Assembly (NCBI GenBank): GCA_016293495.1
Contig: JAEDED010000030.1
Span: forward strand, 1-24,323
Reading direction: 5' to 3'
Source: Treponema sp.
GTDB taxonomy: Bacteria > Spirochaetota > Spirochaetia > Treponematales > Treponemataceae
DNA length: 24,323 bases
The notes below the pieces were generated by a model. The model saw only the letters and a list, made by a program, of their open reading frames with translations. It did no database searches and was not told the origin of the DNA. Numbering within the stretch: the first letter of the stretch is position 1; each line of letters begins with the position of its first letter. The position numbers were made by a program, and so were the translations under genes. Shown here piece by piece: positions 14,873 through 24,224 of this stretch.

Positions 14873-15766
14873 ATGCAGAAGCACAAAAAATTTAATTTTA
14901 AATTTCACTTTCAGGAATTTCTCTTACTCATTCTTGTTGTGACATCATGTGTCATGCTGTCCTTCAGTTCCGGTGGATTTATTATTAACTTCAGAAATGT
15001 CGGTTTTACTATTCTCTCTACAATTGAAAAAGGTTGTGCTAATGTAACCATGTATGTAAAAGATGCATATGATGGTGTTGTTAAATTGATCAATCTCAGT
15101 AAGGAATATGATGAACTTACTGAAAAACTTAAAGACTACGAAATCATGCAGAGAACAAATACTTCAATACGTAAAGAAAATACACGTTTGAAGGAACAGC
15201 TTGGATTCTCTGAAAGCATCATGCAGAAAAATGTGCCGGCAAATATTATCAGCCGCGGTGCAGATAACCTTCACAGTACTATCGTTATCGATAAAGGAAG
15301 CAAAGACGGTATTAAAAAGAATATGAGCGTCATTGCAATCCAGAACGGTAATATCGGTATTGTAGGAAAAGTAGTTTCTGTAGGTTATGGAACATCTCAG
15401 ATTATGAGCATTTATAATAAAGACTGTTCTATTTCTGCACGTATTCAGAATACTCGTGATATTGGTTTGATTACTGGTAATGGTTCTGAGAACAAACCTC
15501 TTTCGATGAAGTACATTAAGAAGCGTGTAATCAGTGAACTTCACTTTGGTGATGTTATTGTATCTACCGGTGAAAATGGAAATTACCTGAAAGAAGTTCC
15601 GATTGGAACTATTTCTAAAATTGATATTATTGATTATGACTCTTCACTAGATATTGAAATTGAACCAATCATCAACTTCGGAAGACTTGAGTCGGTACTT
15701 GTAGTTTCAAATACAGAATTAAAAGAGACTAAAGATGCTTCAAAAAATGAACAGGGGGACAAGTAA
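14873..15766 (+). CDS. mreC: Rod-shape determining protein MreC
   Basis: A 297-residue bitopic protein that activates the RodA-PBP2 synthase. It has a short basic cytoplasmic start, one membrane segment (about 14-32), a coiled coil (about 65-108) with KEYDELTEKLKDYE and RKENTRLKEQLGF, then the beta-rich periplasmic domain with VIDKGSKDGIKKNMSVI, GIVGKVVSVGYGTSQIM and the late VSTGENGNYLKEVPIG. It starts 11 bp after mreB without a clear Shine-Dalgarno; the mreD ribosome-binding site lies in its last codons. Confidence 0.93.
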   Translation: MQKHKKFNFKFHFQEFLLLILVVTSCVMLSFSSGGFIINFRNVGFTILSTIEKGCANVTMYVKDAYDGVVKLINLSKEYDELTEKLKDYEIMQRTNTSIRKENTRLKEQLGFSESIMQKNVPANIISRGADNLHSTIVIDKGSKDGIKKNMSVIAIQNGNIGIVGKVVSVGYGTSQIMSIYNKDCSISARIQNTRDIGLITGNGSENKPLSMKYIKKRVISELHFGDVIVSTGENGNYLKEVPIGTISKIDIIDYDSSLDIEIEPIINFGRLESVLVVSNTELKETKDASKNEQGDK

Positions 15767-15769
15767 GAA

Positions 15770-16273
15770 ATGTTAAGATCTTATCTTTTCAGTATTTTTA
15801 TTTTACTTTGTGCTGTTCTTATTGAAACTGCAGTCCTCTCAAATATTACTGTTCTTCCGGCAATTCCTGATCTGCTTCTGATCTGTACTCTTTATTTTTC
15901 TTTGAATAACGGTGCAGTATTCGGACAGTCGATGGGTTTTATAAGCGGGCTCTTTATTGATTTTATGAGCGGTGCTCCTTTCGGTCTGAACTGTCTTGTT
16001 AGAACATTGCTCGGATATACATCAGGTCTTTTCAAAAAAGTTTTGAACATTAAATCATTCTTTGTACTGTTTCTCATAGGGCTTGGTGGAACAGTTGTCA
16101 AAGCGCTTTTTATTTATCTTGCGTCAATATTCTTTCCGAACATGGTAAGCCCTTACAGCATTTTCTCACTGGTGTTTGTGTTTGAACTTGGATTCAATGC
16201 ATTTCTGACACCTTTTATTTTCAAATTTCTTGGTTGTTTCTCTAAGTTTATCATTGTTGCTGATAAGGTTTAG
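15770..16273 (+). CDS. mreD: Rod-shape determining protein MreD
   Basis: A 167-residue integral membrane protein of the elongasome, with five or so hydrophobic segments spanning almost its full length. The family feature ILPAIPDLLLICTLYFSLNNGAVFGQSMGFISGLFIDFMSG is recognisable as LPAIPDLL, GAVFGQSMGF and GLFIDFMSGAPFG. GGGGGAC near the end of mreC serves as ribosome-binding site; the start is three bases past the mreC stop. Function is inferred from family and operon position. Confidence 0.9.
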   Translation: MLRSYLFSIFILLCAVLIETAVLSNITVLPAIPDLLLICTLYFSLNNGAVFGQSMGFISGLFIDFMSGAPFGLNCLVRTLLGYTSGLFKKVLNIKSFFVLFLIGLGGTVVKALFIYLASIFFPNMVSPYSIFSLVFVFELGFNAFLTPFIFKFLGCFSKFIIVADKV

Positions 16274-16292
16274 TCATAACGAGTGAGGGGAA

Positions 16293-18185
16293 ATGAACAA
16301 GGGAACTATTGATAATCAGAAATACAAAAGAAGCCAGATTGGATTTGCAATCACTCTTGGTTTTATAAGTATCTTAACTCTTTTTGTTTTTTCAGCTCGT
16401 CTGTTTTATATGCAGATCGTAAACAAGGAAAAATACGAAGAACTTTCAAAAAAAGACTTAAATCGTTCTACAATTATTTTTTCTCAGCGCGGTGAAATTT
16501 ATGACCGCAACAACGATAACGCTCTTGTTGTAAATTCAGATTCCTTTTCTGTAGAAATCAGTCCTGCAAAAATTCCTTCAGGTTATTATGATACAGTTGC
16601 TGCAAAGCTTGCCAATATTCTCGAAATTCCTAAAAGCTCGATTGATAAATATGTTGATTATGATAAAACAAAGAATGACTACAATCCTTATACAGTAAAA
16701 CGAAATGTTACATTTGATAAGATTACAGCAATCGCAGAAAATATTACGGAACTTCCGGGCGTAACATGGCAGGTAAGACCAAAAAGAAACTATATTGAAA
16801 CCGGAAGTTTTTCTCACATTCTTGGTTATGTTGGAAAAATCGATAAAAGCGAATATGAGAAATATTACAATACACGTAAATACAGCATCAACAGCATTGT
16901 AGGAAAAGCCGGAATTGAAAAACAGTATGATGAACTTCTTCAGGGAAAAGACGGATACGAAGTAAAACTTGTAGACGTAAGAGGTCGTGAAGTTGCTGAC
17001 AGTTCAACTGTTGTTCCTCCAGAAATGGGAAAGAGGCTTGTTCTTACAATTGATTCAAGAGTTCAGCATCTTGCAGAAAAAGCATTAGGAAATCGTGTCG
17101 GTTCAATCATTGTAATAAAACCGACAACTGGCGAAATTCTTGCAATGGTTTCTTATCCTTATTATGACAGTAATATTTTTAATGCAGAAAATGCTTCAGA
17201 AGAATATAACAAGCTTATTAGAAATCCTGATAATCCTTTCGTAAACCGTGCTGCAGACTCAAGTTATCCTCCTGCCAGTACATTCAAGGTCATTATGGAA
17301 GCAGCTATTCTTAATGAAAAAGCAATTCCTGAATATGAAAAAATTGAATGCAAAGGAGAAATCGTTTATGGTGCAGAAAAGCGTCTGTTTCACTGCTGGG
17401 TTGAAAAACCTGGTCATGGTAAAATGGATTTAAAACATGCACTTGGAAATTCCTGCAACATTTATTTCTATACAGTTGGTCGTGACCATCTTGGTATTAA
17501 TAAAATTGCAAAGTATGCAAAAAGTTTTGGATACGGACAAAGTCCTGAACTTGATCTTCCAAGTTATTCGAAAGGATTTGTTCCGACTCCGGAATGGAAG
17601 GAACGTAAAACTCATGGCGATGAACACTGGCAGGGTGGTGATACTATGAACGTATCTATCGGCCAGGGTGATATTTCTGCGACTCCATTGCAGGTTGCTG
17701 ATGCTCTCTGTATGGTTCTTAATGAAGGTAAAATTTATAAACCGCATCTTCTTAAGGAAGTTCGTGATCCTGTAACTGACGAAGTTATTCAGACAGTTGA
17801 ACCTGAAGTTCTTTTTGAAAATGATATTGAACCTTCTGTTTACAGAAAGGTTAAAGAATCAATGCGTTTTGTATGTACTGACGGTACTGCAAAATATGCG
17901 CTTCAAAATCCAACTGTTAAGATTGCGGCCAAAACTGGTACAGCAGAAGTTGGTATAAAAAAACAGGATCGATGGCATTCGTGGCTTTTAGCTTTTGCAC
18001 CATATGATGCTCCTGTTGAAGATCAGATTGTTGTATGTTCAATGGTTGAAGCCCGTAATAACTGGGAATGGTGGGCAACCTATGCAACAAATATTGTAAT
18101 TCAGGGATATTTTGCAAACCAGTCATTTGATGAATCTGTTGATGCTTTGAATTACAGATGGCTTATTAGAAATTCCGCTGAATAG
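16293..18185 (+). CDS. mrdA: Penicillin-binding protein 2 (elongasome transpeptidase)
   Basis: A 630-residue class B PBP that crosslinks new peptidoglycan as partner of RodA. An N-terminal membrane segment (about 17-38) is followed by the dimerisation/pedestal domain with QRGEIYDRN (65-73), and the transpeptidase domain with the catalytic S329 in STFK (329-332), SCN (387-389) and KTGT (547-550). GAGGGGAA just before the ATG is a strong ribosome-binding site. It lies 19 bp after mreD and 8 bp before rodA, the usual pairing. All active-site motifs are intact, so beta-lactam acylation is expected. Confidence 0.95.
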   Translation: MNKGTIDNQKYKRSQIGFAITLGFISILTLFVFSARLFYMQIVNKEKYEELSKKDLNRSTIIFSQRGEIYDRNNDNALVVNSDSFSVEISPAKIPSGYYDTVAAKLANILEIPKSSIDKYVDYDKTKNDYNPYTVKRNVTFDKITAIAENITELPGVTWQVRPKRNYIETGSFSHILGYVGKIDKSEYEKYYNTRKYSINSIVGKAGIEKQYDELLQGKDGYEVKLVDVRGREVADSSTVVPPEMGKRLVLTIDSRVQHLAEKALGNRVGSIIVIKPTTGEILAMVSYPYYDSNIFNAENASEEYNKLIRNPDNPFVNRAADSSYPPASTFKVIMEAAILNEKAIPEYEKIECKGEIVYGAEKRLFHCWVEKPGHGKMDLKHALGNSCNIYFYTVGRDHLGINKIAKYAKSFGYGQSPELDLPSYSKGFVPTPEWKERKTHGDEHWQGGDTMNVSIGQGDISATPLQVADALCMVLNEGKIYKPHLLKEVRDPVTDEVIQTVEPEVLFENDIEPSVYRKVKESMRFVCTDGTAKYALQNPTVKIAAKTGTAEVGIKKQDRWHSWLLAFAPYDAPVEDQIVVCSMVEARNNWEWWATYATNIVIQGYFANQSFDESVDALNYRWLIRNSAE

Positions 18186-18193
18186 GACTGAAT

Positions 18194-19513
18194 ATGAGAA
18201 AAATTAAAATTTTTTCGGCATTAGATTATGTTCTCCTTGCATGTGTTCTTGCACTTGTTGCTATTGGTGTTGCTTTTATTTATTCGGCAGCAATTAAAGG
18301 CGGTGTTTTAATTAATCATAAATATCAGAAGCAGGTAATATGGGCATGTATTGGCCTTGTGTTTTTATGTCTGTTTGCTGTTTATGATTACAGAAGGTCT
18401 GAAAGGTATATTTTTTGGATTTTTATTGTTTCCTTGATCATTAACTTTTTGACTTCTCGTTTTTCTGTAAATACTAAAGGTGCAAACAGCTGGTTCGGTA
18501 TCGGATCGTTAGGTATTCAGCCTGCGGAATTGTCAAAAGTAATTTTTATATTTTTTCTTGCATGGTATTTTTCTTCAACTGAAAATGAAAAACCATTAAA
18601 GAGATTTATTGTCTCGCTTATCATTCTTTTTGTTCAGGTAATTGTAGTACTTCTCCAGCATGACCTTGGAACAGCTCTTGTATTCTTTCCGATATTTATT
18701 TTTATGAGTTATATTGCAGGAATTGAAACAAGATACTGGGCATGGTTCCTTTCTATCTGTGTTCTGGTTGTGATTTTTGTAATGCTTCCTTTATGGGGAG
18801 ATTTTATTATCAAGAATAATGATATTTCGGCTCTTCGTTTTCTTACTTCGAAAAAGCTTCGTTTTATAATTACCTGTGCACTCGGTGCAATCATGCTTAT
18901 CTGTGTCGTAGGTCTTTTTCTTTATCCGGAGCAGAGATACTTTTACTGGATTTCGTATGGTGTTTCGATTCTGCTTATCAGCTACATTGTTGCACCGGTT
19001 ATAATTAAAGTATTGGATGATTATCAGAAGGCTCGTCTTGTAATTTTTATTAACCCTTCTGTTGATACACTAGATGCCGGCTGGAATATTGCGTCGGCCA
19101 ATAAATGTATCGGTAAGGGCGGTCTTTTCGGATTAGGATATTTGAAAGGTGAATACAGCCATCTCGATTTTACTCCGGTTCAGCTTTCTGACTTTATTCT
19201 TACTATTATTGCAGAAGAGTGGGGGTTCTTCGGATGTCTGCTTGTTCTTACATTATTAGTCTGCATCCTTCTAAGAAATGTTTATATAATCAAAAATTCA
19301 CCTAATAAATACGGAACTTATATTGCAACTGGAATTTTCGGGCTTTTCTTCTTCCATATTCTTGAAAATATTGGAATGAATATTAGTCTTATGCCGATTA
19401 CAGGTATTCCGCTGCCGTTTGTTTCGTACGGTGGATCTTCAATGATTTCGTTTATGATTGCAATCGGAACCTTGATGGCTGTACGCTACAGACGATTTAA
19501 CTTTATGGATTAA
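18194..19513 (+). CDS. rodA: SEDS glycosyltransferase RodA
   Basis: A 439-residue polytopic membrane protein that polymerises lipid II into glycan strands for lateral growth, working with PBP2. SEDS signatures are present: VAIGVAFIYSAA at the start, GIQPAELSKVIFIFFLAWY, the QHDLGTALVF block, NIASANKCIGKGGLFGLGYLKG, FTPVQLSDFILTIIAEEWGFFG and the C-terminal PITGIPLPFVSYGGSSM. About ten hydrophobic segments are visible. AGGA eight bases upstream fits the ATG. Context, rather than sequence alone, separates RodA from FtsW here. Confidence 0.95.
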   Translation: MRKIKIFSALDYVLLACVLALVAIGVAFIYSAAIKGGVLINHKYQKQVIWACIGLVFLCLFAVYDYRRSERYIFWIFIVSLIINFLTSRFSVNTKGANSWFGIGSLGIQPAELSKVIFIFFLAWYFSSTENEKPLKRFIVSLIILFVQVIVVLLQHDLGTALVFFPIFIFMSYIAGIETRYWAWFLSICVLVVIFVMLPLWGDFIIKNNDISALRFLTSKKLRFIITCALGAIMLICVVGLFLYPEQRYFYWISYGVSILLISYIVAPVIIKVLDDYQKARLVIFINPSVDTLDAGWNIASANKCIGKGGLFGLGYLKGEYSHLDFTPVQLSDFILTIIAEEWGFFGCLLVLTLLVCILLRNVYIIKNSPNKYGTYIATGIFGLFFFHILENIGMNISLMPITGIPLPFVSYGGSSMISFMIAIGTLMAVRYRRFNFMD

Positions 19514-19533
19514 AAATTACTTGAGGTATAAAA

Positions 19534-20826
19534 ATGAGTGATATTAAAGATTTAGGAATTGAAACACGTTGTCTTCATGCAGGCTATTCTCCAAAAAATG
19601 GTGAACCACGCATGATTCCGATTATTCAGAGTACAACATTCAAATATGATTCAAGCGAAAAAATGGGAGAACTGTTTGATCTTAAGGCAAGCGGTTATTT
19701 CTATTCACGCCTTCAGAATCCTACAACTGACATGGTAGCAGCAAAAATTGCATCTCTCGAAGGAGGCTCTGCTGCAATGCTTACAAGTTCAGGACAGGCA
19801 GCTTCGTTTATGGCTGTATTCAATATTGCCGGAGTAGGTGACCATCTTGTAGTAAGCTCAACAATTTACGGCGGAACTTTCAATCTCTTTAATGTTACAA
19901 TGCGCAGAATGGGAATCGATTTTACATTTGTTGATCCAGACTGTTCTGATGAAGAACTCGAAGCTGCCTTTAAGCCTAATACAAAAGCAGTGTTCGGTGA
20001 AACAATTGCAAACCCTGCATTGATCGTATTCGACATTGAACGTTTTGCAAACGCAGCTCACAAACACGGAGTTCCTCTTATTGTAGACAATACATTTGCA
20101 ACTCCAATCAACTGCCGCCCGTTTGAATTCGGAGCTGACATCGTAACTCATTCAACTACAAAATATATGGACGGACACGATGCAACAATTGGCGGTGTAA
20201 TCGTTGATTCAGGAAAATTTGACTGGATGGCAAATGCTGATAAATTCCCGGGACTTTGTACTCCGGACGAAAGCTATCATGGCGTAACATATGCAACACA
20301 GTTCGGTAAAGAAGGGGCTTTTATTACAAAAGCAACAGTTCAGCTTATGAGAGACTTCGGCTGTGTTCAGTCACCAATAAATGCCTACATGCTTAACCTC
20401 GGGCTTGAATCACTTCCTTTAAGAATGGCTCGCCACGTTGAAAACGCAACAAAGATTGCAAAATTCCTTGAAGGTAATGACAAAGTTGCATGGGTAAATT
20501 ATCCAGGCCTTGAAGGAAACAAATACTATGAACGTGCAAAGAAATATATGCCGAACGGAACCTGCGGTGTAATCAGTTTTGGCGTTAAAGGCGGTCGTGC
20601 TGCTGCAGAAAAGTTTATGGCTAATCTTAAACTTGGAATGATTGCAACACACGTTGCTGATGCAAGAACCTGCTGTCTCCATCCTGCAAGTTCTACTCAC
20701 CGTCAGATGAGTGATGAAGAACTTGTTGCAGCTGGAGTTTCTCCAGATTTGATTCGTCTTTCTGTAGGAATCGAAAACGCAGATGATCTTATTAATGATG
20801 TTTCAAGCGCATTGAAATCGCTTTAA
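19534..20826 (+). CDS. O-acetylhomoserine sulfhydrylase (PLP enzyme)
   Basis: A 430-residue Cys/Met-metabolism PLP enzyme that makes homocysteine from O-acetylhomoserine and sulfide, a direct sulfhydrylation route to methionine. The family start ETRCLHAGYSP is followed by SRLQNPT (58-64), LTSSGQAA with the cofactor-stacking region, IYGGTFNLF, PLIVDNTFATP with D185 binding the pyridine nitrogen, and THSTTKYMDGH with the Schiff-base lysine K210. The C-terminus has HPASSTHRQMS and SVGIENADDLI. GAGG upstream of the ATG is a good ribosome-binding site. It starts 20 bp after rodA, so it may be read through from the wall operon although the functions differ. MetY is the likely name; the family also includes cystathionine enzymes, which fit less well because of the length. 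Confidence 0.9.
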   Translation: MSDIKDLGIETRCLHAGYSPKNGEPRMIPIIQSTTFKYDSSEKMGELFDLKASGYFYSRLQNPTTDMVAAKIASLEGGSAAMLTSSGQAASFMAVFNIAGVGDHLVVSSTIYGGTFNLFNVTMRRMGIDFTFVDPDCSDEELEAAFKPNTKAVFGETIANPALIVFDIERFANAAHKHGVPLIVDNTFATPINCRPFEFGADIVTHSTTKYMDGHDATIGGVIVDSGKFDWMANADKFPGLCTPDESYHGVTYATQFGKEGAFITKATVQLMRDFGCVQSPINAYMLNLGLESLPLRMARHVENATKIAKFLEGNDKVAWVNYPGLEGNKYYERAKKYMPNGTCGVISFGVKGGRAAAEKFMANLKLGMIATHVADARTCCLHPASSTHRQMSDEELVAAGVSPDLIRLSVGIENADDLINDVSSALKSL

Positions 20827-23346
20827 TTAATTTATTGTATTTGTAAGAAGGGCGGAATCTTTATCAATTGATTCTTTATCAGCAAACCTGTGAATCTGCG
20901 AAACAACAATTTTTGTACCTTTGCCTGGTTTGGAATCGATTGTGATTGTTCCGCCTTTTAATTTTACAAGCCCTTCAACAATATGCATTCCTGAGCCGGA
21001 ACTTAAAATCTTATCATTTATTTCATTATTGTCACGGGTAAATGGCTCAAAAATATGTGGAAGGTATTCTTCTGAGATACCGACACCAGTATCTTCACAT
21101 ATGAAGTTAACGTAACATTCCTTGTCGTCTTTAGGTTCCTGTACAAGACCGAATTTTATGCTGCCGCCTTCGTTTGTGTATTTGATTGAATTCTGAATAA
21201 TATTAAATACAACATTACTTGTATGACGAACATCCTGGTAAACATAAGGATTGAAAAGGTCTGTATAAAATTCAAATTTAATATTCTTTTCTTCGGCCTT
21301 AGATTTAAAGACGTTGTAGGTTATTTCCATTCCCTTAGCAATATAAGTTGGAACTTCATTAAGCGAAACTACGCCTGACGAAATGTCAGAAAGCTGACCG
21401 AGATTATTGATATAGCAGAGAAGCTGTTCCTGGCATTGTTTCTGTTTTTTAATCAGTTTTGTAAGATTTTCTTTCTGATTATAGCACTTACTGATTTCTT
21501 CTGTGTTTGAAACAATCTGCTTGATAATCGGAGAAATATCATGAAGAAGATTTGAAATAAAAATATTTTTTGATTCACTTGCAATTTTTGCTTCTTTCTG
21601 AAGCTTATCTGCGGTAATGTCGTAAATGAAGACATAGAAAATTCCACCGTATTTATCAGTGTTGAGGAATCTTCCGTAATTTTGAATGTATTTTATATTT
21701 CCTTTTTTGGTAATGATTCTGTATTCTACATAATCAAGATTGCTGTTTTCTATCTGAGAATCAATTTCTTCAAGAACGCTTTCAAGATCATCAGGGTGAA
21801 CCATTCCCTTAAAGGAGTTACCTGTAAACTGACGGAACTCATCCTGGCTGTCACATTCGAAAATTGTCATCAGTTCTTTATTTAAAGAAACTACTGATAA
21901 ATCATCATCAGCATGATATGAGAAGAAGCCTCCAGGTAAACCTTCTGCAAAATCGTTTGCGATAAGGAGCATATCTTCTGAAATATGTTCCTGTGAGGTG
22001 GCTTTTTTTATTCTTTTTTCGACAATTGAAATTGCATGATTTTTAAGATATTTTTCAAAATCTTCTTTAGGAAGAGGTTTTGAAAAATAGTATCCCTGAA
22101 TCATATCACAGCCGAGGCCTTTGAGAACCCTGTACTGTTCTTCAGTTTCGACACCTTCGGCGATTGTCAAAAAGCCCAATTTATGAGCCATCTTAATCAT
22201 GTTTTCAATTACAATTTGGTTAACAGCAATATTTCTTACAAACGAAATATCAAGTTTGATTACATCAAGTGGGAAAGTTGAAAGAAGACCAAGGGTAGAG
22301 TAACCGGCACCAAAGTCATCCATTTCAATTACAAATCCATTGTCCTGAGTATTGCGGACTTTTTCGATAATCAGGTCGGTATTTTCAGAATACATTGATT
22401 CTGTAACTTCCATATGGATGAGGTTGTGATCAATTCCGTGACGTTCAATAACTGCAAGCTGTTTGTCAATTCTGCCAGGTTCAAGATAATCACGTCTTGA
22501 AATATTTACAGAAATCGGAACAACCGGCGCATTCTGTTTTTTCCATTTAAGAAGATCTTTGCAGACTTTTTCGAGAATAAATGTATCGAGCTTTGTGATA
22601 AAGCCGTTTCTTTCAAATAAAGGAATGAACTGACCCGGCGACATAAAACCGGATTCCGGATGAATCCATCTGACTAAAGCTTCTGCTCCCGAAATATCAC
22701 CAGTAACAGTATCGTGCTTTGGCTGATAATAAACTTTAAACTGATTGTCAATGAGTGCATTTTCCATTGATTCAAGAATCTTCATCTCATCGAGAATCGG
22801 GTTCTGCATTGACGGATCATAATAGGCAACGTTTTTACCGTAAACGCCTTTGATTTCGTTAATTGCAAGGAAAGCTCTGTCACAGCAGCGGACCATAAGG
22901 TCGTTTCGTTCAATCGGCCGATAAATGCCGAATTTTGGTGTTTGTGTAGGAATTGGAGCTTCGAATAATACTGCTTTTTCTATAAAGTTGATTATTTTGT
23001 CATAATCGATGTCATTAGGGCAGAGAATAACAAACTGGTCACCACCGAAACGACCGATAAGAAGGTCTTTTACAATTTCTGTGATTTTAGAAGAAACAAA
23101 CGAAAGGAATTCATTACATTTTGCTTCGCCGTAAAGAGTGTTTGCGGATTTGAAATTTACAAAGTCGATGGCGAGAATTCCGAAGTCTTTATTACTAAAA
23201 TGACGGACAAATTCCTGAGCATAATGTAAAAATGCCTGACGTGTATAAACAAGAGTTAATTCATCATGTTTTAGTTCGTTAATGATCTTTCTTGAATTCC
23301 GAAGTTCCTTTTTCAGATATTCAAGCTGTTCATTTAAATTATCCAT
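20827..23346 (-). CDS. GGDEF-EAL-PAS-histidine kinase fusion protein
   Basis: A soluble 839-residue signalling protein without membrane segments. After an N-terminal coiled coil (1-26) comes a degenerate GGDEF domain (about 30-178). The signature reads GGDQF (101-105); the metal aspartate D61 is kept, but the usual second Asp, the D of the ND motif and the guanine-binding Asp are V63, T70 and N78, and no RxxD I-site is seen. The EAL domain (190-435) looks active: E222 in EAL, N281, E313, D343/D344 in DDFGAGYS, K364, E397 and Q417. A PAS domain spans about 475-580. A histidine-kinase module follows: H-box LLHDISP (H602), N-box with N715/N719, G1 EDTGVGI (751-757), F-box IFEPF and G2 GSGMHIV. 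No receiver domain is present. It likely degrades c-di-GMP and may phosphorylate an unknown regulator. GGAGAG abuts the ATG. Its stop abuts the convergent sulfhydrylase stop. Confidence 0.9.
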   Translation of the reverse strand: MDNLNEQLEYLKKELRNSRKIINELKHDELTLVYTRQAFLHYAQEFVRHFSNKDFGILAIDFVNFKSANTLYGEAKCNEFLSFVSSKITEIVKDLLIGRFGGDQFVILCPNDIDYDKIINFIEKAVLFEAPIPTQTPKFGIYRPIERNDLMVRCCDRAFLAINEIKGVYGKNVAYYDPSMQNPILDEMKILESMENALIDNQFKVYYQPKHDTVTGDISGAEALVRWIHPESGFMSPGQFIPLFERNGFITKLDTFILEKVCKDLLKWKKQNAPVVPISVNISRRDYLEPGRIDKQLAVIERHGIDHNLIHMEVTESMYSENTDLIIEKVRNTQDNGFVIEMDDFGAGYSTLGLLSTFPLDVIKLDISFVRNIAVNQIVIENMIKMAHKLGFLTIAEGVETEEQYRVLKGLGCDMIQGYYFSKPLPKEDFEKYLKNHAISIVEKRIKKATSQEHISEDMLLIANDFAEGLPGGFFSYHADDDLSVVSLNKELMTIFECDSQDEFRQFTGNSFKGMVHPDDLESVLEEIDSQIENSNLDYVEYRIITKKGNIKYIQNYGRFLNTDKYGGIFYVFIYDITADKLQKEAKIASESKNIFISNLLHDISPIIKQIVSNTEEISKCYNQKENLTKLIKKQKQCQEQLLCYINNLGQLSDISSGVVSLNEVPTYIAKGMEITYNVFKSKAEEKNIKFEFYTDLFNPYVYQDVRHTSNVVFNIIQNSIKYTNEGGSIKFGLVQEPKDDKECYVNFICEDTGVGISEEYLPHIFEPFTRDNNEINDKILSSGSGMHIVEGLVKLKGGTITIDSKPGKGTKIVVSQIHRFADKESIDKDSALLTNTIN

Positions 23347-23387
23347 CTCTCCAAATAATCCTTTTTTAAAGAACTCGACACTTTATA

Positions 23388-23415
23388 ATTATAACATGAT
23401 TTCTATATAATGCAA
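23388..23415 (-). promoter_or_regulatory. Promoter of the GGDEF-EAL-kinase gene
   Basis: On the minus strand TTGCAT (23415-23410) and TATAAT (23393-23388) are spaced by 16 bp. The expected transcription start near 23381 gives a leader of about 34 bases ending in GGAGAG before the ATG. The remaining sequence to 23479 shows nothing else recognisable. Confidence 0.55.
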
Positions 23416-23479
23416 CGAATTAATGCAGTTTTACTAAATATCTTTTAGCGGATTTTACGGGAATTTTAAAATAACCTTG

Positions 23480-24106
23480 TTAAAAACAGATTGTAAACGT
23501 TTCGTTTTTGTCGTTGAGGAATTTTATTTCTGATGCTTCAAAAAGTCCGTTTACAAAATAAGCTTGAAGCTGATAGTAGACATCTACAGTGCAGCCGGCT
23601 TTTGTCCAGAATTCTTCGTGAGTGTCGTTCAATTTTTTCCAGACAATTTTTTCTTCTGTCTGTTCAATAATTTCTCTTGTCCTGTCTGAGGGTATTCCGT
23701 CTAAAACAAATGCATTCATGTAATCAAAAGCCTCGTTTACAGATGTCAGTTTAGCCTGGGCTAAGCTTTTTCCTTTGTCATAGCAGTAATGATTTAAGGC
23801 ATCAATAAAACCGGTATTGATTCTTAAAAGTTCCGTAACCGAAAATGCAAATCTGAACTCTGCAACATGTGTATATAATTCCAGAAACTGATCAGGAGCT
23901 GACGGATCAATCACGTCTTCAAAATCGCCGGCCGGGATTGCGCCGCAGGTCAGGTCGAGGCGTTCAATAAGATTGTTGCTTCCTTTAGATTCTGCAAATG
24001 CGGCAATATCTAAGGCCATGTAGCTTAAGAGGATGATTTTGTTGAATTGCTGACGGTAAAGTGTGAGATCGTTTTTTGTGGGGGTGTTTACGGAATTATT
24101 TGTCAT
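23480..24106 (-). CDS. Hypothetical protein, 208 residues
   Basis: No family recognised. The frame is long, starts at ATG 24106 and encodes a soluble, probably mostly helical protein with no signal peptide and no clear membrane segment. The hydrophobic stretch IILLSYMALDIAAFA (about 25-39) is too short and mixed for a confident helix across the membrane. A cluster of aromatic and acidic residues runs through the second half (EFWTKAGCTVDVYYQLQAYFVNGLF). It has its own putative promoter very near the start and no Shine-Dalgarno. It is transcribed in the same direction as the c-di-GMP/kinase gene, 133 bp upstream of it, so a functional link is possible but unproven. Confidence 0.7.
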   Translation of the reverse strand: MTNNSVNTPTKNDLTLYRQQFNKIILLSYMALDIAAFAESKGSNNLIERLDLTCGAIPAGDFEDVIDPSAPDQFLELYTHVAEFRFAFSVTELLRINTGFIDALNHYCYDKGKSLAQAKLTSVNEAFDYMNAFVLDGIPSDRTREIIEQTEEKIVWKKLNDTHEEFWTKAGCTVDVYYQLQAYFVNGLFEASEIKFLNDKNETFTICF

Positions 24107-24113
24107 GGAAAAT

Positions 24114-24142
24114 ATAATATTAATTTTTTTTGCGGTGGTAAA
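24114..24142 (-). promoter_or_regulatory. Putative leaderless promoter of the 208-residue hypothetical gene
   Basis: On the minus strand TTACCA (24142-24137, 4/6) and TATTAT (24119-24114) are spaced by 17 bp. Only seven bases separate the -10 box from the ATG at 24106, and no Shine-Dalgarno is present. Confidence 0.4.
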
Positions 24143-24224
24143 GTGTTGTATTTGCGGTGAGCAAAAGCAGATGTATTTGGATGTGCAGGAAATTTCTAAT
24201 GGTGTTTATATAATTTATTAATTA

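Noticed and set aside
19858..20151. Minus-strand frame of 97 codons within the sulfhydrylase gene
   Set aside because: It lies wholly inside a well-supported gene and its Cys-rich product has no ordered metal-binding pattern.
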